From contig NC_014623.1 of NCBI RefSeq assembly GCF_000165485.1, positions 9,380,893-9,444,892 of the forward strand: a stretch of 64,000 nucleotides of DNA, given 5' to 3'. The notes under the pieces are model-generated. The model was given only the letters and a program-made list of their open reading frames with translations, searched no databases and was not told where the DNA came from. Shown piece after piece: positions 10,049 to 19,073 of this stretch (position 1 is the stretch's first letter; every line of letters begins with the position of its first letter). The position numbers were made by a program, and so were the translations under genes. Source of the DNA: Stigmatella aurantiaca DW4/3-1. Its GTDB lineage: Bacteria > Myxococcota > Myxococcia > Myxococcales > Myxococcaceae.

Positions 10049-11032
10049 ATGACCCAGGGTATGTCCGAGCCTCCCCTTCGCATCGTCAGCTACAACGTCC
10101 GCTACTTCGGGCACGCGCTCCGGGGGCTGGCGAGTACCCAAGGCCCCAAGCGCCGGGTCTCCGCCGCGCTCGCCGCGCTGGACCCCTTGCCGGATGTCGT
10201 CTGCCTCCAGGAGGTGGAGACCTCCTCGTTCCGCAGCTCCGTGGCCGAGCGCCGCAAGGTGCCCGGGGAGACCCAGCTCCAGGCCTTCATGGGGCGCATG
10301 GAGGAGATCTTCGCGGCGCAGGGCCGGGAGATGCCCTACGACGCGTTCTACTTCCGCGCCCACCACTACAAGCTGGGGGACTTCTCGCTCTACACCACGG
10401 GGCTGGCCATCCTGGTGAACCGCCGCACGCTGCGCGTGGACCGGCACAACGTGGATGAGCCCTCGCAAATCACCCACCACCACGTGCAGCGGCTCAAGGA
10501 GCGCAAGCAGAGCCGCATCTGCGCGCACATGCGCCTGCTGCGCACCTCGGATGGGCGGCCCTTCCACGTCTTCAACACCCACCTGAGCCTGCCCACCCCC
10601 TTTGCCCGCGAGTTCTGGGCCACCAAGGACAAGATGGGCTGTGGCGTCAACCAGTTGCACGAGGCGCGCAAGCTGGTGGCGCTCCTGACGGAGCACGCGC
10701 AGGGCGAGCCCTTCGTGGTGACGGGAGACTTCAACTCCCCGCCCGCCTCCCCCGTCTTCCGCTACCTGTGCGAGGAGGCCCAGCTCACCTGCGCCCAGGC
10801 CATCGTCGGGCAGATCAACCCCAGCGCCATCCGGGGCTTTCCCACCGCGGGCTTCATGCACCTGCGCATGCACCTGGACCACCTCTTCTCCGGCAGCGGC
10901 GTGCGCTGGCTGGACATGGAGGAGACGCGGCCCTTCGGCGACGTGGGCAGCCGCTTCCACGGGCTGTCGGACCACATGCCGCTGATCGCCCGCTTCACGC
11001 TGGAGGGCCCCGCGCAGGCCCAGCCCGCGTAG
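10049..11032 (+). CDS. endonuclease/exonuclease/phosphatase (EEP) family hydrolase
   Basis: Metal-dependent hydrolase of the EEP fold, 327 aa, with no signal peptide. Family motifs are present in order: LRIVSYNVRYFG (residues about 7-18), VCLQEVE, HVFNTHLSLP, VVTGDFNSPPASP and the terminal SDHMPLIARF. These supply the metal-binding Asn, Glu, Asp and the catalytic His. The substrate (DNA, phospholipid or inositol phosphate) cannot be told from sequence. An alternative ATG at 10061 gives a protein four residues shorter and is equally plausible. A strong hairpin follows the gene at 11071-11104. Confidence 0.9.
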   Translation: MTQGMSEPPLRIVSYNVRYFGHALRGLASTQGPKRRVSAALAALDPLPDVVCLQEVETSSFRSSVAERRKVPGETQLQAFMGRMEEIFAAQGREMPYDAFYFRAHHYKLGDFSLYTTGLAILVNRRTLRVDRHNVDEPSQITHHHVQRLKERKQSRICAHMRLLRTSDGRPFHVFNTHLSLPTPFAREFWATKDKMGCGVNQLHEARKLVALLTEHAQGEPFVVTGDFNSPPASPVFRYLCEEAQLTCAQAIVGQINPSAIRGFPTAGFMHLRMHLDHLFSGSGVRWLDMEETRPFGDVGSRFHGLSDHMPLIARFTLEGPAQAQPA

Positions 11033-11070
11033 GGGGCCGAGGGGTCAGACGGTTCGCTGGATGAACGCGG

Positions 11071-11104
11071 GGGCCCTGTCCGGTGGCGAACCCGGACCGG
11101 GCCC
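11071..11104 (+). terminator. GC-rich hairpin downstream of EEP gene
   Basis: Nested stem: GGGCCC at 11071-11076 pairs with GGGCCC at 11099-11104, and GTCCGG at 11078-11083 pairs with CCGGAC at 11092-11097, loop 8 nt. No U-tract follows, so termination is plausible but not certain. Confidence 0.5.
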
Positions 11105-11227
11105 TGCGTGCTACGCCCGAGCCACCGATACGCACAGTGGATAACTCTACGGGGAAGAGGGTTGCGCGCCCTTCTCGTGCAGCCTCGCTGGGGCGCGGGG
11201 GGCCTCGTGCGACAGGAGAGGTCTCAG

Positions 11228-13189
11228 GTGGCGCACATCGAGGCGGACGAGTTCAAGCTGCTGATGGATGCCGTAGCGGATGCGGTGCTCGTCTGCGATG
11301 GCCAGGAACACATCCTCCACCTCAACAAGGCGGCGGAGCTGCTGCTTGGCTGGACGCGAGAGGAGTTGGCCGGACAGCCTTTCTCCGTGCTCGTTCCCCA
11401 GCGCATCCGGACCTGGGGCGGCGTGCCGCTGACGCAGCACCTGCTCGACAGAAACGCGTCCCGCCAGGGCCGGCCCGTGCTGGTGCCGCTGCGCCACCGC
11501 AACGGCCCCGAGGTGGTGCTGGAGGCGGTGATTGGCAGCACGAAGGCGCGGGAGCACGAGCGCATCGTCCTCACACTGCGCCACATTCCGGAGGTGCCCG
11601 ATGCCACCACCGAGCCCCTGGAGCAGGGCCTGTGCCTCTATCCCTGGCAGCACGCCCACACGGGCCTGGCGCACATGCCCACCCTCGCCGAGCGTCTCTA
11701 CCAGCTCATCTTCGAGCACGCCCCGCTGGGCCTGTTCCATTTCGGCAATCCCCCCTTCATCATCGCGTGCAACGACTGCTTCGCGGAGATCCTCGGCTCG
11801 ACCCGGCAGCGCCTGCTGGGGCTCAACCTGCTCACCCTGCGGGACACGCGCCTCATGGACTGCGTCCGGGCGACGCTCCTGGGCAAGCACGCGCGCTACG
11901 AGGGCCACTACACCTCCGTCACCACGGGCAAAGTCACCCCGGTCCGCGTGCACTTCGCCCCCTTCTTCGACGAGCAAGAACGGGTGGTGGGCGGGGTGGG
12001 CATCGTCGAGGACATCACCTCCCAGCACCGCATGGAAGAGGAGCGCGCCACACAGCTGGCCCTGGCCAGCACCCTGCTGCGCACCGCCCCCATCGGCATG
12101 GCCTTCTTCGACACGCGGCTGCGCTTCGTGCACATCAACGACGCCCTGGCGACCGCCACGGGCCAGCCCCCGGAGGCCCACCTCGGGCGCTCGCTGCCGG
12201 CCATGCTCGGCTCGGGGGGGCTGCACCTGGAGCAGTTCCTGCGGCACGTGCTGGAGACCGGCCAGCCCCTGGAGCGGCTCGAGCTGAGCGCCCAGGAGCT
12301 GGGCCTCGCGGGGCCTTGGCTCTACTGGACCCTCAGCATCTACCCGGTCCGCGCCGTGGATGGCCGCATCCTGGGCATCGGCTCGGTCGTCGAGAACACC
12401 ACGGGCACCAAGCTCGCCGAGCAGGAGCGCAGCCGGCTGCTGCGCGAGGCCCAGGAGGCGGTGCGCGTCCGGGATGACTTCCTCACCATCGCCTCGCACG
12501 AGCTGAAGACGCCGCTCACCCCGCTGTCCCTGCGCCTGGCCACCCTGGAGCGCAAGCTGGAGCGCGGCGAGCCCGTGGACCCGGCGTCCCTCCACCACGC
12601 CCGCCAGCACCTCACGCGCCTCACCACCCTCATCAATGACCTGCTGGACACCTCCCGCATCGAGTCAGGGGGGCTGGCGCTCCACCCCCAGCCCACGCGG
12701 CTCGATGTCCTCATCGAGCACGTCATCCACGTCACCGAGACGCTCCACGACGCCCGCGACCGCATCACCTTCCACCTGCCCGTGCGCCCCATCGAGGTGC
12801 TCGGAGACCCATACCGGCTGGAGCAGGTCATCTCCAACCTGCTGGAGAATGCGCTGAAGTACAGCCCGGACGGCGGCACCATCCGCGTGTCCCTGGAGGC
12901 CCGGGGAGACGTCGTGCTGATGACGGTGTCGGATCCGGGCATCGGCATCCCCTCGGACCAGCAGCAGCACCTCTTCGAGCGCTACTTCCGGGCGCGCAAC
13001 GTCTCCACCCATGCCTATGGCGGCCTGGGGCTGGGGCTCTACATCTGCCGCGACATCGTCGCGCGCCATGGCGGCAGCATCTGGGTGGAGAGCGAAGTGG
13101 GCCGCGGCTCGACCTTCTATGTGGCCCTGCCAACACTCCAGGCCTCGCGCGCCCTCACCGCGCTCACACCAGAGCCCCGGGTGCACTGA
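11228..13189 (+). CDS. multi-PAS sensor histidine kinase
   Basis: Soluble sensor kinase of 653 aa. The GTG at 11228 is chosen because an AGGAG ribosome site sits at 11214-11218, nine bases upstream; the longer in-frame form adds 40 Arg-rich residues without a ribosome site. Three PAS-like domains occupy about residues 8-115, 155-270 and 275-400 (VADAVLVCDGQEHILHLN; FEHAPLGLFHFGNPPFII; LRTAPIGMAFFDTRLRFV). HisKA has the phospho-acceptor His in IASHELKTPL (H424). The ATPase domain shows N box NLLENALKYSPDGG, G1 DPGIGIPSDQ and G2 YGGLGLGLYI. There is no receiver domain and no response-regulator gene adjacent, so the partner is an orphan elsewhere. No membrane segment is seen; it senses a cytoplasmic cue. 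Confidence 0.93.
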   Translation: MAHIEADEFKLLMDAVADAVLVCDGQEHILHLNKAAELLLGWTREELAGQPFSVLVPQRIRTWGGVPLTQHLLDRNASRQGRPVLVPLRHRNGPEVVLEAVIGSTKAREHERIVLTLRHIPEVPDATTEPLEQGLCLYPWQHAHTGLAHMPTLAERLYQLIFEHAPLGLFHFGNPPFIIACNDCFAEILGSTRQRLLGLNLLTLRDTRLMDCVRATLLGKHARYEGHYTSVTTGKVTPVRVHFAPFFDEQERVVGGVGIVEDITSQHRMEEERATQLALASTLLRTAPIGMAFFDTRLRFVHINDALATATGQPPEAHLGRSLPAMLGSGGLHLEQFLRHVLETGQPLERLELSAQELGLAGPWLYWTLSIYPVRAVDGRILGIGSVVENTTGTKLAEQERSRLLREAQEAVRVRDDFLTIASHELKTPLTPLSLRLATLERKLERGEPVDPASLHHARQHLTRLTTLINDLLDTSRIESGGLALHPQPTRLDVLIEHVIHVTETLHDARDRITFHLPVRPIEVLGDPYRLEQVISNLLENALKYSPDGGTIRVSLEARGDVVLMTVSDPGIGIPSDQQQHLFERYFRARNVSTHAYGGLGLGLYICRDIVARHGGSIWVESEVGRGSTFYVALPTLQASRALTALTPEPRVH

Positions 13190-13336
13190 AACTCTTGCAG
13201 AGGGCTCTGCAAAAAAGTCAGCCGAGCGTCCACCGCTGATCGCTCGGCGGACAGCAACCGCCCGCAACCCCACGGTTCCAGGGCTGGCACGTTCGCTGCT
13301 TATAGAGAAAACGAGAGGAATGGAGGCTCCAACACT

Positions 13337-13513
13337 ATGGATACCCTGACGACTGATTCTCCCACTCTGACGCGCGAGAAGGACGGCTGGCTCATTCGGG
13401 TGCGGCTGGCGGGCCGCGTGCAGGAGGTGCGCTGCGCCACGGAGAACCAGGCGCGCTACTTCGCGGCCATGCTCGCGATGAACCCGCTGAAGCCCACGCG
13501 CTTCCGCAACTGA
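13337..13513 (+). CDS. small conserved-looking hypothetical protein (58 aa)
   Basis: Short gene starting MDTLTTDSPTLTREKDGW and ending LKPTRFRN. An AGGA ribosome site lies about 15 bp before the ATG at 13337. The third codon position is strongly G/C, as in its neighbours, supporting real coding. The body (WLIRVRLAGRVQEVRCATE) looks like a small beta-rich fold. Function unknown. It ends 46 bp before the convergent tspO gene. Confidence 0.6.
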   Translation: MDTLTTDSPTLTREKDGWLIRVRLAGRVQEVRCATENQARYFAAMLAMNPLKPTRFRN

Positions 13514-13559
13514 AGCCGCCGCGGGCAGGCGCCAGGCGCACACCGGGGAGTCCCCCCCC

Positions 13560-14081
13560 CTAGCGGTTGAGGCGGACGATCTCCTCGTTGAGGAGGCTGG
13601 CGAAGCACACCCAGCCCAGGTAGGGAGCCACGAGCGCGGCGGCGGGAAGGTCCACCTTCCGGGCGGCGGCCATGTACCCCCCCACGGAGACCGTCAACGC
13701 AGCCACGTCCGCCAGGGCGCTTCGAGGCCGCTGCTTGCCGAAGAAGAGCCAGGACCAGGCCGCGTTGAAGCCGAGCTGGACGGCCCACCAGCTCAGGGCC
13801 CGGGAGCGGGCCATGCCCGCGGGCTGGTTCCACACGCGCCATCCCGACACGGCGATGAGGCCGTAGAGCACCGTCCACACCGGGCCAAACACGGCCTTGG
13901 GGGGTTGGAACGGGGGCTTCTTCAGCCGGCGGTACCACCGCTGGGTCGCGCCATTCGTGGCCACGGCCCCCATCACCGCGGCGCCCGCGCTCAGGGCGCT
14001 GAACACCGCCAGCGCCGCGTAGGACTCCCCTCTCAGGGAGGGGCTCTTCCAGGCCAGGTTTTCCGTCTGTACCCGCTGCAT
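13560..14081 (-). CDS. tspO: TspO/MBR family membrane protein
   Basis: Integral membrane protein of 173 aa with five predicted helices, the size and layout of TspO (peripheral benzodiazepine receptor homologue). The characteristic loop KKPPFQPPKAVFGPVWTVLY and the WSWLFFG motif are both present. TspO proteins bind porphyrins and sterols and modulate tetrapyrrole or stress responses. It is a single gene, 28 bp beyond the ferritin-like gene on the same strand, and could be read from the same or its own promoter. Confidence 0.93.
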   Translation of the reverse strand: MQRVQTENLAWKSPSLRGESYAALAVFSALSAGAAVMGAVATNGATQRWYRRLKKPPFQPPKAVFGPVWTVLYGLIAVSGWRVWNQPAGMARSRALSWWAVQLGFNAAWSWLFFGKQRPRSALADVAALTVSVGGYMAAARKVDLPAAALVAPYLGWVCFASLLNEEIVRLNR

Positions 14082-14109
14082 CGTCGAGCCTCTCCGCGAA
14101 GGGTGTGGG

Positions 14110-14868
14110 TTAGAAGGCCGGGGCGGTGGCCTCGGGCCGTATGCCGGCCTCTCCGGTCACCCCGGCGGTGAACCACCGGCGCACCAGGAGCAGGTGGTCC
14201 GCCTCCGCGTCCAGCGCCCGCTGGAACCGAGAGGCCAGCGCGTCCTGGCCCACCCCGCGCGCCAGCGTGATGAGCAGCTCCCAGCTGTCATTGTCCGTCA
14301 GCTCCGCCACCAGCAGCGCCTCGAGGCACTGGACGAGGTTGGTGCGCGGATCGGCCAGCACCTCGGGGATGCCCTTGGAGACCATCGCCGCCAGGTCCGC
14401 CGCGGGTGTGATCGCCGTGGGGTCCGCGCCCAGCTTCTCCAACGCTTCTCGAAGCAGGAGGAAGTGGGCCAGCTCATCGCGGAGGATGCCCTCGAGCTGC
14501 TCGCGCGAGGGGCCACCGGGCCAGGTGCCATGCAGATCGAACTTCGCCAAGGCGCCCTCGTAGAGGCGCACGCCGGTGCGCTCGAAGGCGAGCCGCTCGC
14601 CGAGCTTGTCGATGAACACGGTGGGCTTGTTGCCCTTGAGCAGCTCCTTCGTGGAGGTGAACAAGCCCTTGAAAGTCCCCGGAATGGGGACCGAGCCCAG
14701 GCGGTCACCCTCCACGGCATAGGAGGCGCGCACCGCGAGGATGCCGCTGCCATCACCGGGGCTGCTGGGGAGGCCCTGGCGCGCCCCCTCGATGGCCTCC
14801 TCGCCCTCGAGGGAGGAGGTTTGAAGGCCGGTGCGGTTGAAGCCCACGTCGCTGGATGTCGTCTTCAT
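14110..14868 (-). CDS. ferritin-like domain protein (downstream partner)
   Basis: Protein of 252 aa, mostly helical. The start at 14868 shares one base with the stop of the upstream gene (TGATG), which implies translational coupling. Potential metal ligands of a ferritin-like four-helix bundle are ERTGVRLYEG, RDELAHFLLLREAL (E..H) and the late DAEADHLLLVRRW (E..H). The first 60 residues are a flexible tail. The two coupled genes probably make a paired ferritin-like complex; iron storage, oxidase or catalase-like activity cannot be distinguished from sequence. In this lineage such pairs are annotated only as ferritin-like. Confidence 0.75.
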   Translation of the reverse strand: MKTTSSDVGFNRTGLQTSSLEGEEAIEGARQGLPSSPGDGSGILAVRASYAVEGDRLGSVPIPGTFKGLFTSTKELLKGNKPTVFIDKLGERLAFERTGVRLYEGALAKFDLHGTWPGGPSREQLEGILRDELAHFLLLREALEKLGADPTAITPAADLAAMVSKGIPEVLADPRTNLVQCLEALLVAELTDNDSWELLITLARGVGQDALASRFQRALDAEADHLLLVRRWFTAGVTGEAGIRPEATAPAF

Positions 14869-16127
14869 CACTGGATCCTCCCGGCCGGGGTGCCAGCCGT
14901 GCCCTCGAGGCGTTTGACCAGCTCGGTGCCCGGCGTCCACTGGTAGCCCGCGGCGGCCACCTCCGAGGGAGAGCCCTCCGAGTTGAGCTGCTGCGCCGCG
15001 AGGATGGAGCGGTGGCTGGGCGGCAGCTCCCCCTTGTCCACGAACTCCGTGCCGTGGGCGCGCAGGTCCACCTCCTGGCTGAGCACGCGCCGCACGAACT
15101 CGCGGTGGCTCTTGAAGGCGATGGGCTCGGGCAGCGTGGCCGGTACGACTTCGGCCGGATCCCTGCCCTCCAGCTGCCGGAAGAGGTCCATCACGAAGTG
15201 CAGCTGGCCCAGCTCGTAGTCCAAGAACCGATGCCAGAGGGCCTTGATGCGCGGGTTGCCTTCGTAGGCCAGGCACGACTGATAGCAGTAGACCTCCATG
15301 AGCTCGTGCAACAGCCACTTCTCCAGGAGGGTTTCGTCCGGGTCGCTGAGCGACTCGTACTGGGTGACGTGCTGCTCCTCGATGGAGGCGATCTCCGCGT
15401 AGAGCTGGCGTGCCACCGGGTCGGCGAACATGGGGCCGATGGTCATGTAGTAGTCGTGCGTCTGGTTCTCGGCCGCGGTGATGAGCATCGCGTGGATCTT
15501 CGAGAGCGGCAGGGCCGTGCGCATGTCATAGGGCCTGCGCAAGTCATCGAGCGGGTGACGGTGCTCGACCGCGGTCGGCCGCCCGGGCCGGATGTCCGAG
15601 TAGGACTGGATGAGGGTGTTGGGATCCTTGCCCTCGAGCCGGTCGTAGAGGGCCGAGTAGCGGTACAGGTGATCGAAGTCCTCCAGCATGCCGAAGCGGT
15701 AGGCCGCCGCCAGGTAGGCGTCTGGCTCCTTGAGGGCCACGCTGGCCGTCACCTCGATGGCGACCTGTTCGAAGCCAATCGTGGTCTCGATGGGGCTCTG
15801 GTCCGGAGGGTTGAGCCAGTTGACCAGCGTCTGCTGGTGGTGCTCCACCCGGCGCACGAGCGCGAGCGGCTCGCGCAACCGGCGGTTGAAGCGGGCCGCG
15901 GCGTGCTGGAAGCGCACCGCCTCGGCCTCGATGCCGTTCATGAGGATGACGCGTACCCGGGTGAAGGCATCATCATCCAGCTTGCTGTATGGGCGCTGGA
16001 CGAGGTCCTTCCAGGTGAACACCTGGCGGTCCAGCGGAACGCCCTTCTCTTTGAAGAGATCCAAGGCCACGGGGGACTCCTTCACACGGGAGAAGTGAAT
16101 GCGTGCCTTAAACTCGGGTGCGCGCAT
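14868..16127 (-). CDS. ferritin-like domain protein (upstream partner)
   Basis: Protein of 419 aa containing ferritin-like helices with EExH-type ligands: ASIEEQHVTQYES and ELMEVYCYQSCLAYE, plus an earlier VRRVEHHQQTL and GFEQVAIEVTA. It is long for a ferritin-like protein, with an N-terminal region of about 90 residues and a C-terminal tail rich in Gly/Glu. It is overlapped by the downstream ferritin-like gene. No signal peptide, so cytoplasmic. Exact function unknown; di-iron binding is inferred from the ligand pattern. Confidence 0.7.
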   Translation of the reverse strand: MRAPEFKARIHFSRVKESPVALDLFKEKGVPLDRQVFTWKDLVQRPYSKLDDDAFTRVRVILMNGIEAEAVRFQHAAARFNRRLREPLALVRRVEHHQQTLVNWLNPPDQSPIETTIGFEQVAIEVTASVALKEPDAYLAAAYRFGMLEDFDHLYRYSALYDRLEGKDPNTLIQSYSDIRPGRPTAVEHRHPLDDLRRPYDMRTALPLSKIHAMLITAAENQTHDYYMTIGPMFADPVARQLYAEIASIEEQHVTQYESLSDPDETLLEKWLLHELMEVYCYQSCLAYEGNPRIKALWHRFLDYELGQLHFVMDLFRQLEGRDPAEVVPATLPEPIAFKSHREFVRRVLSQEVDLRAHGTEFVDKGELPPSHRSILAAQQLNSEGSPSEVAAAGYQWTPGTELVKRLEGTAGTPAGRIQ

Positions 16128-16211
16128 CGCCCTGGCAATTCGAGGTGGAACGCTGCTTGACCCCCGCGGGAGGAGAGCGGCGGCCTGGCTGACTGTCCGC
16201 TCGGCGCCGCG

Positions 16212-16784
16212 CTACCAGCGCACGCGCATGCTCGACAGATGGCCGCCCTCGGAGAGGACCGCCGGGCTGATGACGCCCGCCGTGATGCCACACTCGTCGA
16301 AGAGGATGCGCAGCGCCCCCTCCCAGGCGGCCCAGGAGGCGGGCCCCTTGGGGTGCTTGGAGCGGATCTGCACGGTGCCCGAGCGGGCCCCATCGGCCAG
16401 GAACTGGAAGTCCAGCTCCTGGAAGAAGGGCCGGAAGATGGAGTCCAGGTGCTGGAAGAGCGCGGCCGGCCCCCGGCCGTAGCGGGAGAACACCGTCTGC
16501 ATCAAGGGCTTGAGAAAGCGGCCCATGGAGCCGTTCATGGCCGCATAGCCCAGCTGACGCAACCCGTCCTGGCCCTGGAGCCGCTGCACCGCGTTGAAGA
16601 GCAGCATCAACTCGTCCCCCTCCCGCCACGCGGTGGGCGGAGGCGGGGCATCCATCAAGCGCTGTACGTGCGGGGGCACCATCGTGCGCACCACCGAGCG
16701 GAGCCCCATGGAATCCAGCCCGGAGAGACACGCCTTGAACAGACTGCCGGAGTACTGCTCTCTGTCCTGCTTCTCGAACCCCAC
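16212..16784 (-). CDS. TIGR02265/DUF2378-like myxobacterial protein
   Basis: Cytoplasmic protein of 190 aa. The start (MGFEKQDREQYSGSLFKACLSG), length and Phe/Leu-rich helical core (RFLKPLMQTVFSRYG, DSIFRPFFQELDFQFLADG) resemble the Myxococcus paralogous family TIGR02265. That family has a heme-NO/V4R-like fold and often sits beside signalling genes, but this member is alone. Assignment is by overall resemblance, so moderate. It ends 84 bp before the start of the upstream ferritin-like gene. Confidence 0.55.
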   Translation of the reverse strand: MGFEKQDREQYSGSLFKACLSGLDSMGLRSVVRTMVPPHVQRLMDAPPPPTAWREGDELMLLFNAVQRLQGQDGLRQLGYAAMNGSMGRFLKPLMQTVFSRYGRGPAALFQHLDSIFRPFFQELDFQFLADGARSGTVQIRSKHPKGPASWAAWEGALRILFDECGITAGVISPAVLSEGGHLSSMRVRW

Positions 16785-16915
16785 GCCAGCCTCGCTCGCC
16801 AGCCTCGCCTGATGGGCCTACCCGAAGTGTACCCACCCTGCGGATTTCCCGCGCTCCCGGCTTTGACAGGCAACGGGGGCAGCTCCTGCCAGCCCCCTCC
16901 CTCCCGGAGCCGGGA

Positions 16916-18034
16916 CTAACGCGAGATGGCCTGGCTGAGCGCCCGGTGCACGGACTCCAGCGCCTTGCGCGCCTCGAGCAGCTCGGCCCGCTCGGCGGTG
17001 AGCGAGGCCACCTGCTGGGCCAGCACGTCGCGCTCACCCTGGAGGGTCTCCACCGCGCGGCTCAGGCGGGAGGTCTCGTCCCGGGCCCCTTCCAGCTCGG
17101 TGGCCAACCGCTCTTCCTCGGCGAGGCTGTCGGTCAGCGCCTTCTTGCCCTGGCTCACCTGAGTCTCCAGGGACTCACGCTCCACGGCGGCGGCTTGCAG
17201 GGCCTGCCGAGCCTCTTGCAGGGACAGCAGGGCCTCGTCCCGCTCGCCCTCCAGCGCCGCCAGCTCGCGCTCCAGGTCGCTCAGGAGCTTCACCCGGGCT
17301 TCCATCTCCGAGGACAGCCGGCGCGCCTCGTCCATCCGCAGCCGCGCCTCCTCGGTGGCCTTCTCCGACTGGCGCCGCGTCACCTCCAGCTCCTGCGTCA
17401 GCGAGAGGTTGAGGGACTTCACCCGGTTGAGCTCGGCCTGGAGGGCGTTGATGCGCTCCACGGCGCGCATCCCGGCTTCGGCCACGGAGGCCGGCAACGG
17501 CTCCGGACGCGGGTTCTCGCGCACCGCCTTGAGGCGCTCCTTGAGCCGCTCGCGGCGGGCATCCGGGTCCAGCTCCTCGGAGGGGGTCTGGATCTCCACC
17601 TCGGTGGAGGGCGCGTCGGCGTGGGCCATGGGGGACACCGCCAGGGGGGGCGAGGAGAGGGCGGAGGCAGACACGGGCTCCGGCTCCATGGCGGTGACGC
17701 GGGGAGTCGCCGCCTCGGGGGCAGTCGCGCCAAAAACCTCGGAGTGCAGGGAGGCCATGACAGGAGCCTCCTGCGTGGACAGGGGGGCGCGCAAGGCGGC
17801 GCCCACGGCCTCCGCGGCGGAGGGGCGCGGGGCGCGGGCGCGCTCGATGCGGGCGCGGACCTCGGCGGACAGGTCGGGCGGGGGGGCGGCCGGGGCAGGC
17901 GTCTCCCCGGCGAACGCCTCGGGCTCGTGCCCGGAGTCGGCCGGGCCCTCCGCGTTCTCCAGGACGCCCGTCAGCGCGCCGAGGCGGACACGGGGCTTGG
18001 CGCGGGACACATTCTGTTCGAAGGCTTTCTTCAT
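16916..18034 (-). CDS. pomX: PomX, cell-division positioning scaffold
   Basis: Protein of 372 aa with the two-part layout of PomX. The N-terminus MKKAFEQNVSRAKPRVRLG matches the conserved PomX peptide that stimulates PomZ ATPase, including K13 and R15. A disordered Pro/Ala-rich middle (about 30-190) leads to a long coiled coil (about 195-372, heptads of Leu/Ala/Glu, e.g. NALQAELNRVKSLNLSLTQ). In Myxococcus, PomX forms a cluster on the nucleoid that is moved by PomZ to midcell and there recruits FtsZ. The gene is last in the order pomY-pomZ-pomX and lies 39 bp after pomZ. Identity is well supported by peptide, architecture and neighbours. Confidence 0.92.
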   Translation of the reverse strand: MKKAFEQNVSRAKPRVRLGALTGVLENAEGPADSGHEPEAFAGETPAPAAPPPDLSAEVRARIERARAPRPSAAEAVGAALRAPLSTQEAPVMASLHSEVFGATAPEAATPRVTAMEPEPVSASALSSPPLAVSPMAHADAPSTEVEIQTPSEELDPDARRERLKERLKAVRENPRPEPLPASVAEAGMRAVERINALQAELNRVKSLNLSLTQELEVTRRQSEKATEEARLRMDEARRLSSEMEARVKLLSDLERELAALEGERDEALLSLQEARQALQAAAVERESLETQVSQGKKALTDSLAEEERLATELEGARDETSRLSRAVETLQGERDVLAQQVASLTAERAELLEARKALESVHRALSQAISR

Positions 18035-18073
18035 GAGCGGAACGGGGGGGCGGTGGAGAAGGAAGGAAAGGGG

Positions 18074-19030
18074 TCAGCCCGCGCGCGTGGCCTCGGCGCC
18101 ACGGCGCGCCGCGGCAGCCACCATGCGTGGCAGGACGTTGTCAATCATGGCCTGGATGTCGGTGGCACCCTTGGAGGTGGGGTCCGCGACGAAGACGGGC
18201 CGGCCCTCGCTGGCGGCCTGGGCGAACTTGGTGCACTGCCGGATGATGGTCGGCAGCAGGTACTCGGGGTAGTGCGTCTGCAACGCCTCCAGCGCCTCCT
18301 TGGCCAGCTTGAAGGTGGCGTTGAAGGAGTTCACCACGATGAAGACGTGGTCGAGCACGTGGTTCAAGTCCTCCTCCAGGCTCTGCACCGTCTCGAACAG
18401 CAGCTTCAGGCCGTGGAAGGACAGGAAGTCGGCGAGCACCGGGACGAACAAGTCCGAGGCGGCCATGAGCGCATTCAGGTTGAGCAGGCCGAAGGACGGG
18501 GGCGCGTCGAAGACGACGACGTCGTAGCGGGACTCCACCTCCTTGAGCGCGTTGCGCAGCTTGAACTCACGGCCGGCCATGGGCATCAGCGCCAGGTCCA
18601 CCGTGGACATGCTCAGGTTGGAGGGGATGAAGTCCAGGTTGGGCAGGGTGGACTTCTGAATCACCTGGGACAGGGGCGCCTTGCGCACCAGCACGTCCTG
18701 GAGCGTCTTCTCGTAGTCCTCGCCCTCGTAGCCCAGGCACTTGGTGGAGTGGCCCTGGCTGTCCAGGTCGATGAGCAGCACCGCGTAGCCCAGCTCCGCC
18801 AGGCGCCACGCATAAGAGGTGGACAGGGACGTCTTGCCGGTGCCGCCCTTGAAGTTGAGGAACAGCTGGCGCCGGTGGCCAATGGGGGCGGGGAACTTCT
18901 GGAGGGTGGTGCGCAACTCCCACACATCGTCAGGGGTGTAGAGGTCCTTCTTCAACGCCCCGGAGAGCTCCTTGGGAGTCACGCCGAGCACCTCGGCAAC
19001 CTGCTTGGCGGTGTAGGTCGGAGCTTCCAT
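18074..19030 (-). CDS. pomZ: PomZ, ParA-type ATPase for division-site positioning
   Basis: ParA/MinD-family ATPase of 318 aa. The ATG at 19030 is used; one upstream in-frame TTG would add a single residue. An N-terminal helix-turn-helix-like section (TAKQVAEVLGVTPKELSGAL) precedes the ATPase core. The deviant Walker A is KGGTGKT at residues 61-67, so the lysine is K66, and the Walker A' aspartate in LLIDLDSQGHS is D90; these are the residue numbers I know for Myxococcus PomZ. Walker B-like VVVFDAPPSFG follows. ATP-bound dimers bind DNA non-specifically and are released by the PomX/PomY cluster, moving it to midcell. Confidence 0.95.
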   Translation of the reverse strand: MEAPTYTAKQVAEVLGVTPKELSGALKKDLYTPDDVWELRTTLQKFPAPIGHRRQLFLNFKGGTGKTSLSTSYAWRLAELGYAVLLIDLDSQGHSTKCLGYEGEDYEKTLQDVLVRKAPLSQVIQKSTLPNLDFIPSNLSMSTVDLALMPMAGREFKLRNALKEVESRYDVVVFDAPPSFGLLNLNALMAASDLFVPVLADFLSFHGLKLLFETVQSLEEDLNHVLDHVFIVVNSFNATFKLAKEALEALQTHYPEYLLPTIIRQCTKFAQAASEGRPVFVADPTSKGATDIQAMIDNVLPRMVAAAARRGAEATRAG

Positions 19031-19073
19031 CAAGAACCCTTCATCCCTCGAACCGGCGGGGCCCTACCTTGCC

